64,000 nucleotides of DNA from CBDFGN01 sp965247065. Lineage in GTDB: Bacteria > Bacteroidota > Bacteroidia > Cytophagales > Cyclobacteriaceae. The position numbers and the translations under genes are program-made. The DNA is taken from positions 3,100,001 to 3,164,000 of the forward strand of contig CBDFGN010000006.1 of assembly GCA_965247065.1 (NCBI GenBank), in the 5' to 3' direction. A model generated the notes under the pieces. The model did not search any database, was not told the origin of the DNA, and worked only from the letters and a program-made list of their open reading frames with translations. Position 1 is the first letter of the stretch. The number at the start of each line of letters is the position of its first letter. This document shows, piece by piece, positions 8,005 to 17,181 of this stretch.

Positions 8005-8473
8005 GTTGAATCGTTTAGTTGTTGAATTGTTTAGATGAAGAGGTAACAAATTCTCTCTCAAACCAATTAATAGAGGATATGTCTAATAGCTTATGCATCT
8101 TTTTGCTTTTGAAAAGTTGGAAACTTGGCAGCTTGCCAGGAATCTCGTCAAAGGAATTTACGAGTTAACCGAAAAGTACCCAGCAGGTGAGAGGTTTGAA
8201 CTGGCCAAACAGCTTCGGAGATCGGCAATATCGATAAGTTCGAATTTGGCTGAGGGCGTTTCGAGAACAACTTCCAAAGCACAGGCCAGCTTTTCTGAAA
8301 TTTCTTACGCCAGCTTGATGGAGTTATACAGTCAATTAATATTATCACAAGACTTGGGTCTTATCGATTCTTTAGTTTTGGAAGAATACAAACCCAAGAT
8401 ATTCGAGCTTTCTAATAAGATCAATGCAATTAGAAAAGCTCAGCTAAACAACTAAACAATTCAACGACTCAAC
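8005..8473. repeat. inverted low-complexity repeats flanking a four-helix-bundle gene
   Basis: gttgaatcgtttagttgttg... at 8005-8034 and the complementary-type sequence ctaaacaactaaacaattca... at 8444-8473 are built from the same near-heptameric words (gttgaat, cgtttag, ttgttga, attgttt). They bracket the gene at 8093-8455, the right copy running into its last codons. A remnant of similar words (gttgattggttgattcgg) precedes the decayed paralogue at 2174. Confidence 0.55.
8093..8455 (+). CDS. four-helix-bundle protein (S23 / 23S rRNA intervening-sequence family)
   Basis: 120 residues, all helical in character: FEKLETWQLARNLVKGIYEL, FELAKQLRRSAISISSNLAE, GVSRTTSKAQASFSEISYAS, then LYSQLILSQDLGLIDSLVLE. 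The RRSAISISSNLAEG core and the FSEISYASLMEL segment define the family. The fold is shared with the Avd accessory protein of diversity-generating retroelements, but no reverse transcriptase is present nearby. Function is unknown. It is intact, unlike its paralogue at 2174-2565, and is flanked by inverted heptad-like repeats. Confidence 0.85.
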   Translation: MHLFAFEKLETWQLARNLVKGIYELTEKYPAGERFELAKQLRRSAISISSNLAEGVSRTTSKAQASFSEISYASLMELYSQLILSQDLGLIDSLVLEEYKPKIFELSNKINAIRKAQLNN

Positions 8474-8477
8474 CTCT

Positions 8478-9296
8478 TCAGTATCCTTCTTCCTCTTTCG
8501 GAAATTTCTGGTCCTTCACATCCCCGATATAGTTTGAAACGGCCTTGTCGATTATTTTATTCAAGTTGGCGTAGTTACGCAGAAAACGGGGCTTGAATTC
8601 CTGGTTAATGCCGAGCATATCGTGCACGACGAGCACCTGACCATCAACATCAGGGCCAGCACCAATTCCAATAATTGGAATTTTCACTTCCCGGGCAACT
8701 TCCTTGCCCAATTTGGACGGGATCTTTTCCAAGACCAGGGCGAAGCATCCGCAGCTTTCAAGTAATCGGGCGTCTTTGATTAGCTGGTTCGCCTCCGCCT
8801 CATGGGTTGCTCTTACGGTGTACGTTCCGAACTTAAAAATTGATTGAGGGGTCAATCCAAGATGCCCCATCACCGGGACCCCTGCACTCAATATACGTTC
8901 AATGGATTCGCGAATTTCACTGCCGCCCTCCATTTTCACCGCGTGAGCTCCCGATTCCTTCATAATGCGAACTGCTGAACGAAGAGCCTCTGTAGAATTC
9001 CCCTGGTAAGAACCAAATGGAATATCCACTACGACCAGGGCCCTGTGCACTGCCCGGACAACCGAGGTTGCGTGATAGATCATTTGATCCAGAGTGATGG
9101 GCAAAGTGGTTTCATTGCCAGCCATCACATTTGACGCCGAGTCGCCCACCAGGATAACGTCGATCCCCGCGTGGTCCAGAATACCAGCCATGGAATAATC
9201 GTAAGCGGTCAGCATCGCGATTTTCTCGCCACGGCCCTTCATTTCCTGAAGCTGATGAGTGGTTATTTTCTTTATTGACGCTTTATTAACGGACAT
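8478..9296 (-). CDS. panB: 3-methyl-2-oxobutanoate hydroxymethyltransferase
   Basis: First committed step of pantothenate synthesis: adds a hydroxymethyl group from methylene-tetrahydrofolate to 2-oxoisovalerate to give ketopantoate. 272 residues with a TIM-barrel sequence. MLTAYDYSMAGILDHAGID and VILVGDSASNVMAG hold the metal-binding aspartates, VDIPFGSYQG is the family motif, and GAHAVKMEGG and GVPVMGHLGLTPQS follow. The catalytic Glu lies in ALVLEKIPSKL. Length and motifs are fully typical. It lies 28 bp downstream of the phosphoribosyltransferase gene on the same strand, suggesting cotranscription. Confidence 0.97.
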   Translation of the reverse strand: MSVNKASIKKITTHQLQEMKGRGEKIAMLTAYDYSMAGILDHAGIDVILVGDSASNVMAGNETTLPITLDQMIYHATSVVRAVHRALVVVDIPFGSYQGNSTEALRSAVRIMKESGAHAVKMEGGSEIRESIERILSAGVPVMGHLGLTPQSIFKFGTYTVRATHEAEANQLIKDARLLESCGCFALVLEKIPSKLGKEVAREVKIPIIGIGAGPDVDGQVLVVHDMLGINQEFKPRFLRNYANLNKIIDKAVSNYIGDVKDQKFPKEEEGY

Positions 9297-9324
9297 ATAC
9301 AGAGAGCTTGAAGTAGGGCGGAAC

Positions 9325-9837
9325 TCAATGTAAAAAAACTGCCATCTTCTTCAGCCCGAGGTTAACCTCGATATGGTTCTGAAGCGTGGTCGAGAGTTCG
9401 TAGCCGGTGTAGGTGGCTCTTAGAGGATATCGATTGTGATCGCGGTTTACTAAAACCGCAACCTCCAGTTTCTTCACGCTGACTCTCAAAAAGGGAATAA
9501 TACTGTAGGCCATTGTCTTACCGGTATTGAGAACATCATCAACCAGGATCACGCTTTGGTCCTTGATCGCTTTCTCGTCACAATTAAGGCCTATTGTATC
9601 GGAAGAGGGAGACTTCTTATCGATTTGTACTTCAACCAGGGTTAGCTTGCTTGAGCAAATCGCCTCAAGCGTTTTGGTCAATTTCTTGGCCAGTAGGTAG
9701 CCCTGTCCATTTATTCCCGCGATTATCAACTTGGGTTCTTTGATGTTGTTTTCAACAATTTGGAAGGCAATCCGCTTCAACTTTTGTTGAATCTGAGCCT
9801 CGCTCAAGATCAAATCCCCATAGTTGGTCATATTCAA
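9325..9837 (-). CDS. PRPP-binding phosphoribosyltransferase (PyrR-like)
   Basis: 170-residue type I phosphoribosyltransferase. The PRPP loop is VILVDDVLNTGKTMAYSIIP (about residues 96-115) and the pyrophosphate-loop segment is LIIAGINGQGYLLAKKLT. In length and in the motif LVNRDHNRYPLRATYTGYEL it resembles PyrR, the uracil phosphoribosyltransferase/pyrimidine regulator, and related Bacteroidota proteins, but no pyr gene lies nearby. Regulation of pyrimidine genes therefore cannot be claimed. The true start could be the first or third codon (MNM). A 14-bp palindrome sits upstream. Confidence 0.8.
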   Translation of the reverse strand: MNMTNYGDLILSEAQIQQKLKRIAFQIVENNIKEPKLIIAGINGQGYLLAKKLTKTLEAICSSKLTLVEVQIDKKSPSSDTIGLNCDEKAIKDQSVILVDDVLNTGKTMAYSIIPFLRVSVKKLEVAVLVNRDHNRYPLRATYTGYELSTTLQNHIEVNLGLKKMAVFLH

Positions 9838-10185
9838 GCGTAGGGTGCTGGCATGATTTTACTATCCTTAAATGTAGATAATATAACCATCGACTGCATG
9901 CAGTCCCCAGTTTTTATTTCACCGACTTTTCTGGCATCAACCTTCGATAAGACTCATTACCCAAGTGACAATCTTTAGGATAAAATCGCCTACCCCGGTC
10001 AACTTTGACATTCAACAACTTCAGGAGATTTAGTTATAGCATCCAGAGATACCTTGATATTTCTTGGAGGTGCTCCCTAGGCGCTACTTGCACAAACCCG
10101 CTCACTGCCCGTCCCAATCCGGACCAGAATTTGACAGAACCAGGATATTACAGAATAAACGTTGAGTGACAAACGGCTTGGAATG
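9838..10185. other. intergenic stretch between the phosphoribosyltransferase and the PKD protein gene
   Basis: No coding frame of substance. Its left end is the promoter region of the phosphoribosyltransferase-panB pair and contains the 14-bp palindrome. The rest is the 3' flank of the PKD gene, in which I saw no strong terminator hairpin. Confidence 0.6.
9892..9905. promoter_or_regulatory. 14-bp perfect palindrome, possible operator for the phosphoribosyltransferase-panB unit
   Basis: gactgcatgcagtc is a perfect palindrome 55 bases upstream of the gene start at 9837. A -7-like element TACATTTA (one mismatch to TAnnTTTG) lies at 9869-9876 on the minus strand, which would put the palindrome over the -33 region. 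Binding by a dimeric repressor is inference. Confidence 0.35.
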
Positions 10186-13100
10186 TTACTCCTTTACAAT
10201 CTTTTGAATGTTTTGCGCCGTTCCGTAGCGAGTCCTTAGAAAATAAAGTCCCTGCCGCAAGCCCGTCATCTCCAGTAAAAACAGGTTCAAACCAATGCTA
10301 GGTTGGTCATAGGACCGATGCAACAGCAAAGCTCCATCGCTTGATAGAAGTTGGAACTCCACCGGATTAGGGACTGGCAGAACCAGGGGGATCACTAGTT
10401 GATCAACCAAAGGGTTGGGATAGGCTTCCAGAAACACAGCTTGCTCATCCAGGTTAATACAATCTAAATTGTCCGACGGATCCAGTTCGTCATGATCTGG
10501 ATCCCTCACTACCAGATTAAAGCAAACATGAGAGGCTCCCGATGGTGCATTTAGGATCTCAAAATCTGCCCGGTAATTTAGTCTTTCATCCGGCCCGATG
10601 GGGGCTTGGATGTTTTCTACCAACGCGAGCTGACCTGGTATCTCGATTATTATATCAAGGTTTTTTACAACCAGATTTCCATTGTTGACGATTGTAAGGA
10701 TAATTTGCAACCTGTCTTGATCAATCACCGATCTTATCTCTTCAAGTCCAACATCAACTTTCGGGACTACCACTTTCACTATCCTGGAAAATGCATCCTC
10801 ACAACCTTGTTCATTGGTCGCTCTGAGGTCTACCGCGTAGGAGCCCAGGTTCTGGAACTCAAAAACAGGTTCCGGTTCAGTTGATGAATCGCCGGTAGCA
10901 AAATCCCAGGAATAATTGATGGCTCCCTGGGAGTTGTTAAAGAACTCAACCAGGAATGGCGCTGCTCCGATAGATTCTGACACCTCGAAATCCGCCACGG
11001 GAAAGTCATGAATGGTGACGGTGTCCAGCAATTCATTAGCGCAGCCACTTGCAGTTGTCACTGCCAGGGCGATTTGATAATCTCCGGGACTTGGAAATTG
11101 AAATCTAACGTCTTGATCGAAACTCTGACCTAAATCGGCCAAAGTCCATTCCCAGGCCGTGATTGGCTCTTCGGAACGGGAAGTATCTGAAAATTGAGTA
11201 AGTAAATTGGCGCAGGCATCCTCCACCAGAAACCCTGGTGCAGGTAAGGGTTTGATTACCAGATTCTTAACCGAGTCCACCGTGCAGAGGTTTTGTGATG
11301 TTACCGAAAGGGATATGGCGAAGGTATCGGCTGACGGGAAAGAGAATCCCGGATTCTGTTCCAGTAGGGTCTGATCCAGGATGTTCCAGGCCCAAGCGAC
11401 CGGAGTGGCCGATTCAGTGCCTTGAGACAGGTCAAGGAATTGTACTGTGTCACCCAAACAGGGCAGCAACCAGGAAAAATCCACATCAGGTGATTCCAGG
11501 ACTTCCAAAGTCTTGGATACGGAATCGCTGCAGCCGTAAATGGAGGTTGCCAATAGTTGAACCTGGTAGATCCCGGTAAATGCAAACCGGTGAGCAGGGT
11601 TTTGATCCTCGTACATCACCACGTCTGTGGGATCTGGAACAGATTCTATTGTCCATAGCCAAGAATCCACATTCGCATTTTCAACAACACTCGAATCATA
11701 GAATTGTATCTCTACCCCCCGACAAGTCAGATCATTACCAAAATCGGCTTGAGGGACGGCATGAATAGTTAGAGTGTCTATAGTCGTGGTGGTACAACCC
11801 AGATCGTTATCCACTGAAAGGCTAGCATTATAAACACCATTAGAATCGTACACCACTGCAGGATTGGGCAAGGAAGACCCTACCCCATTTCCAAAATCCC
11901 ACGAATATCCAATAATTCCCGAACCCACTGAAGTATTGGAAAACTTGGTGAGATCACCGAAACAGGTATTCTCAAATGCAAATCCTGCTTCTGGTCCGAC
12001 CAGGACGTTGAGGGTGGTATCAAATTGGTTGGTGCAGCCTGGAATAGTAGCGGTTAGTGTAACCGATTTTGATCCGCCGCTAAGGAAGGTCAACTGGGGT
12101 TCTTTGTCCACCGACATTTCTTCGCTATTGAAATCCCATACCCACTGGACCGAGTCCCCTGACTCGCCAGCGGTGGTGTTGGTGAAAGGGATTAGGGTAT
12201 TGGAGCATAATGGATCGGCGGGAACAGAAAAGTGAGGAAAGGGTTCGTTGTAGAGGGTGATGGGTTTGATTGAAGTATTATTACAGGTGCCATCTGAGAC
12301 ATTCAAGCGGGCGATAAAAGTACCCGCGGTATCAAACTGGTAGCTCACGATTTGACCCATAGCTGTGGAAATGCCATCAAAGTCCCACGCCCAAGAGGTA
12401 ATAGTCCCGGAAATATCAACTCCCTGAAAGGTGTTGGGATTGGCCTGACAACGATTGCTATCAAAATCAAAGTCCACGGACGGGGCCTGATCGGTGTTAA
12501 TTGTAATGTTCTGACTAAATCTGTTCACATTACCGTTACTATCGCGAAGCTCAAGGGACACTCCAAAATCCCCGGCCGTGCCGTACTCAACTCCAATAGG
12601 AGTTTCTTCGGAGCTAAACCGTATTGAGGAGGGGCAATTGGCCGAAAAAACAACCCGGTCGACTCGATTGTTACCGCTTCCAATTCCCAAACCCACAAAT
12701 CCCGAAGTGTCCTGCACTATATCGAAACCTGCAGTGCTGGAGAATAAACCAAAGTTGCCGAAATCTTTGACAATTCCTGAATCGGCTGTAATATCCTGAC
12801 CAAGATGCACGCGAAGTATCTCACCTCCAACAGATGACAGGATAGCATAAAAATTTCCGGCGTCATGTAGTATCTCAGTTCTGAAAATATTACTTGTCAA
12901 GGTGTCTCCGCTCAAAACCAAATCCGTCTGAATCGCGTTTCCAAGCAAGGAGGGTCCAAAATCAAGCCGATGAATTGTGCGGCTCAATTCTGAGCTCACG
13001 AACACGTGCCACTGATCGCATTCCTGAACAATCCCCAGGCTTCTTGGCTGAGAACTACCGCTAATCTGTAGATCAGTACCTTCTGGAGTGTTGGTGATTG

Positions 13101-15948
13101 AATTTCCAAAATTCAAACGGTTGATGTTCGTCCCCGACCTGTTTCCAACAAGCGCGATCAGGTCGCCCCCATGATTCACCAGCTCAACCTCTGAAGGCTG
13201 GGAGAATGTGACCGGGGGATCAGGCACAATTTCTTGCGCGCTCAGGGTTGAATTAGTTAATGAACTGCCAAAATCAAGTCTAATGATTTTGTCATCGTTG
13301 TAGTTCAGCACTAGCCCAAACCAATTACCACCCTCCTTGTGAATCGCGATCCCCTCCGGACCGTTGAAAAGCCCATTGACATTACCTAAGTCAAACACGT
13401 CGGTTGCATCGACGGAATCCGTAAGGGCAACTCCAAAATCGATCAGAAAGATCTTGTTACTACCTCGGTCGGTGGCAAACGCATACCAGTTGCCGTCGCT
13501 TAGGACGGTGGTAAGGCCGGTTGGGGTAGTACCAGGGATGGCCACCACAGAATCAGCAACCGGAGAAGAGGCCAATCCCCCGGCACAAAAGTCCCAAAGA
13601 TAGGAGTCCCCATTCACAGACTCGTTCAGGATAACAAGTTCCTCATCCCGACAAATGGCCGAAGGAATGGCAAAACCCGCACTAGGGCAAGTTGCAGGAT
13701 TAACCGAACTCATCTTGGTCAGACCAAATTCGCAACCCTGGGTGGTAACTACCTCCAACTGAATTTCGAAATCGCCTGCAGCCGTAAAAGCGAAAGTTGG
13801 GACCTGAACACTATCAGTACCCATTCCCTCAAAATCCCAATCCCAAGAAACAATACTATCGCCAATAAGAGTGAGGTCTGCTCCGTAAAATTGGCTGGGC
13901 ACATTTACCACCAGGTCATCTGTATCGAAATCAGCCAATGTTCCATCGTTTACCCTGACAGTGTCCACAAATTCATTGACACAGCCATCAGTATTTTCCA
14001 CATTAAGGCTCACCGGATAGTTACCTGCTATTGCATAGGTGTGAACGGGATCCTGGCTAGAACTTCCTGACATATCACCAAAATCCCAAGTGTATCCGAT
14101 AATTCCGGTCCCAATGGTCTCATCTGTGAATTGCATTTCTTCGCCAAAACAATTGTTTGTGAAACTAAACCCAACATTGGGACCTGGGAGCAGATTCAAA
14201 TTCTTTTGAACGGTCGAGGTACATCCAGGAATCGTTGCCATTAGTTCAACAGATTTTATTCCCGGTGTGGAAAAAATGAACTCGGGGTCGCTGTCATTGG
14301 AGTTACCTCCCCCGGCAAAGTCCCATGACCAAAGAACCGCGAGTCCGGTTTCGCCCGTACTCGCATTGGTGAATTGGACCGGGGCTGCTGTACAAAGAGT
14401 CGTAAGAGGAAAAGAAAAATCGGCGACCGTAGCATTATAAATGGGAAGTTCTTTGGCAACTAGGTTCCGGCATCCCGAAGCATTCATCACTTCCAAATTG
14501 ACATCAAAAGTATCAGCAGCCAAGTACTGATGGTTCTCCGTCGTCCCCGAACCCAAGGGTGAGCCATCGCCGAAGTCCCATGACCAGGAAACGATGTCTC
14601 CTGAAATATCAATTCCGGTGAAAGAATTTGGATTGCTTAAGCAGCGATTATTGTCAATAGTAAAGTCAGCTTCTGGGGCTTGAGAGGATGTTACCGTAAT
14701 ACCCTGAGAAAACCGGTCCACATTGCCATTTGAATCCCTTGTCTCCAAAGAGATTAAATAGGGGCCGGCGCTTGTATAATTGACGCCAATAGGGACCATT
14801 TCGGTGCTGAAGCGAACGGGTGAAGGGCACGGGGTGGAGAAAATTATCCGGTCGATGCGATTATTGCCGCTACCTACCCCAAATCCAATAAATCCTGCCG
14901 TATCTTTCACAATATCGAAGCCGGCAGTACTGGAGAACAATCCAAAATCTCCAAGATCATCCACTAATCCAGTGCCCATAGAAACATCACTGCCCAAATC
15001 CACCCGGAATATTTGGCCTCCAGAAGAAGATAGGATACCATAAAAGACTCCCGCGTCGTAACAGACCTCGGTTCTAAATGGATTACTGGACATTGGATCT
15101 CCCGTCAAGACCAGGTCGGTTTGCGTCGCACTTCCGAGTAGACTGGTTCCAAAATCCAACCGATGGATTTTCTTATTGCCCTCCGAACTCACAAACACGT
15201 GCCATTGGTCACAATCCCGAACCACGTCAAGACTTCTGGGTTTGGAACTACTGGCGACGTTTATATCGGTACCGGAAGGTATATTGATAATGGAGTTCCC
15301 AAAATTCAAACGATTAATGTTGGTTCCGGACCTATTTCCTACCAAAGCGATTAGATCGGATCCTTGCCGGATCAATTCCACCTCCGAGGGCAAAGAATAA
15401 GTAACAGCTGGCACAGCAGTAATTACAGCAGCTTATGGCGTTGGATTGGTAAGTGAAGCGCCGAAATCTATTCGAATCAGGTTATTGGCGCTATAGTTAG
15501 CGACCAGGCCATACCAGTTACCGCCTTCCTGGTGAAAAGCAATCCCTTCAGGGCCATTGAGAATTCCACCGACATTCCCAAGATCAACTACCGATTCCAG
15601 ATCAACTGGATTGGTAAGTTTTGCTCCAATGTCGACTCTTAAAATCTGATTACTAGTTCGAGCTGTAACGAAGCCATACCAAAAAGAGCTGTCATGGACT
15701 ATGGTCAGGCCAACTGGAGCCGCCGCTGATATATCCACAACCGAATTTCCAGCCGGGATTGTAGATAGTCCACCGCCGCAGAAATCCCATAAAAAATCGG
15801 AGCCGTTAACCGAGGTGTTGTTGGTTAAAAATGTCTCTTCCAGGCACACCGAACCAGGGACCATAAAGGTTGTTGTTGGACACTGGCCCCAGACCAAGTT
15901 CGCCCAAAAAATTAGTAGGATTGGATTATCAAAAAGAAGCCCCTTCAA
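10186..15948 (-). pseudogene. giant secreted PKD-repeat / beta-propeller surface protein, split by an in-frame TAA
   Basis: Two stretches in one frame make a single gene of about 1,920 codons. The first (from TTG 15948) ends at TAA 15433-15435; six codons later the same frame continues to 10186. The internal duplicate proves continuity: LTNPTP-stop-...PAVTYSLPSEVEL parallels LTNSTLSAQEI...VTFSQPSEVEL. The order is a signal peptide (hydrophobic to WGQ), propeller-like repeats with LDFGxxL words, about three PKD domains (WSWDFGDGS, YTWDFGDMSG, WDWDFEGMG), then a second round of the ~750-residue unit with several more PKDs, a CARDB-like domain and a T9SS type A sorting domain (EAYPNPLVDQLVIPL...). 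It is probably a cell-surface adhesin-like protein. With the stop, the first product lacks the sorting domain and the second lacks a signal peptide. The in-frame stop could be a sequencing error. Confidence 0.85.
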
Positions 15949-15987
15949 AATCTTTTCCGATATTGCTAATATTAATACAATTCGGGC

Positions 15988-17181
15988 TTAAGTTGTGACC
16001 TGATCCCGGCGAATTAGGTTGCTATAGATTTCAACCAACCTCTGGGAGAGTTCTAATATGTTGTGTTCTTGCTCAATTCTCTTGCGCCCATTTTCGCCCA
16101 TTTCTTTCCTCTTTTTGGGGTTTTCAGTTAGCGAGTTCACCTTGGCAAGAAAGTCCCTCATGTCCCCTTTCGCAACTTTGAAGCCCGTTTCCCCATCTTT
16201 GATCAAATCAGGGATCCCCCCAACATCAAAGCCAACTGCCGGCACTCCACAAGCTAAAGATTCAAGAAGGGTGTTAGGTAAATTGTCTTCCAAGGAAGGT
16301 ATCAACAATATATCTGCCGCCTGATATGCCATTACCAACTTTTCTTCGTCATTAAGGAAACCAAGATTGAAGGTATTGGCGGTGGAAACGGCACCTTCAC
16401 CCAACGTTAGGAAGGCGACATTTTGCTGAGAAAGGAGGTCGAGATTGGTTTTCAGGAGATTAAATCCTTTGCGTCGATCATGAATCTGGTTGGATACAAA
16501 CAACAACAGAACTTTATCCTGCGGGAGTCCTAATTTGGATCTTGCAGCGGTGGAGAGTCCTGGTTTAAATACTTCCAAGTCCAATCCATTTGGAAGATAG
16601 TTAGCCTTGGTAGAAAAAATCTTGGAGTGGTCGATCTCATTCTTCATCCATCTTGATATTGCAATAGGCACAATGCTCGGCGAATTCTTAAGGAGTTTTG
16701 ATTTAAAGCTTCGGAATTTATTCTCTTCCCTAATTTGCGGTTCATCCAGGTCTTCAAGGTTTAGGTCATAGTGTATCAGACCACGAATTGGATTCAAGTC
16801 ATGAAGAGTCCAAATCACCGGTTTACCGTTTCTTCTGAAAAACTGTCGATAATCCAAAAATTTTGCAATCCAGTGCAGATGAATAACGTCGGCGCTGAGA
16901 TAAGACGGGTGAGAAGTAATATCATAAGGAGTGAAGGGGTACGATAATTTACTATTCGATTTACTGCTTTTAAATCCGTGAAATCTGGAGATAATTGATT
17001 CCCTAATTCTTTGACCAAAAGGACGGTCATCCAGATAGTTTATTACATCCGGATCATGGTCCTCATTATATAGAACCAAGACGCCGGATTCGATTCCAGC
17101 TTTCACCAGACTTTCATTTAATCGCAGGCAAGCCTTGGCAGCTCCGCCGGTAGAAAATGTATTAATCTGAAGAATTTTCAT
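15988..17181 (-). CDS. glycosyltransferase family 4
   Basis: About 397 residues from the ATG at 17181 (MKILQINTFSTGGAAKACLR). GT-B fold: the N-terminal half has VIHLHWIAKFLDY and VIWTLHDLNPIRGL. The nucleotide-sugar half has LLLFVSNQIHDRRKGFNLL, AADILLIPSLEDNLPNTLLE (the EX7E motif) and SLACGVPAVGFDVGGIPDLI. It is a cytoplasmic retaining transferase that adds a sugar to a glycan chain; donor and acceptor cannot be told. Its start overlaps the end of the upstream radical SAM gene by 20 bases, so translation is probably coupled. It is the last glycan gene before the PKD protein. Confidence 0.9.
   Translation of the reverse strand: MKILQINTFSTGGAAKACLRLNESLVKAGIESGVLVLYNEDHDPDVINYLDDRPFGQRIRESIISRFHGFKSSKSNSKLSYPFTPYDITSHPSYLSADVIHLHWIAKFLDYRQFFRRNGKPVIWTLHDLNPIRGLIHYDLNLEDLDEPQIREENKFRSFKSKLLKNSPSIVPIAISRWMKNEIDHSKIFSTKANYLPNGLDLEVFKPGLSTAARSKLGLPQDKVLLLFVSNQIHDRRKGFNLLKTNLDLLSQQNVAFLTLGEGAVSTANTFNLGFLNDEEKLVMAYQAADILLIPSLEDNLPNTLLESLACGVPAVGFDVGGIPDLIKDGETGFKVAKGDMRDFLAKVNSLTENPKKRKEMGENGRKRIEQEHNILELSQRLVEIYSNLIRRDQVTT

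Noticed and set aside
8093..8455. Avd accessory protein of a diversity-generating retroelement
   Set aside because: The fold is similar, but there is no reverse transcriptase, template repeat or variable repeat in the window.
9892..9905. Attachment site of an integrated element
   Set aside because: No integrase, second copy or transferred cargo was found nearby.
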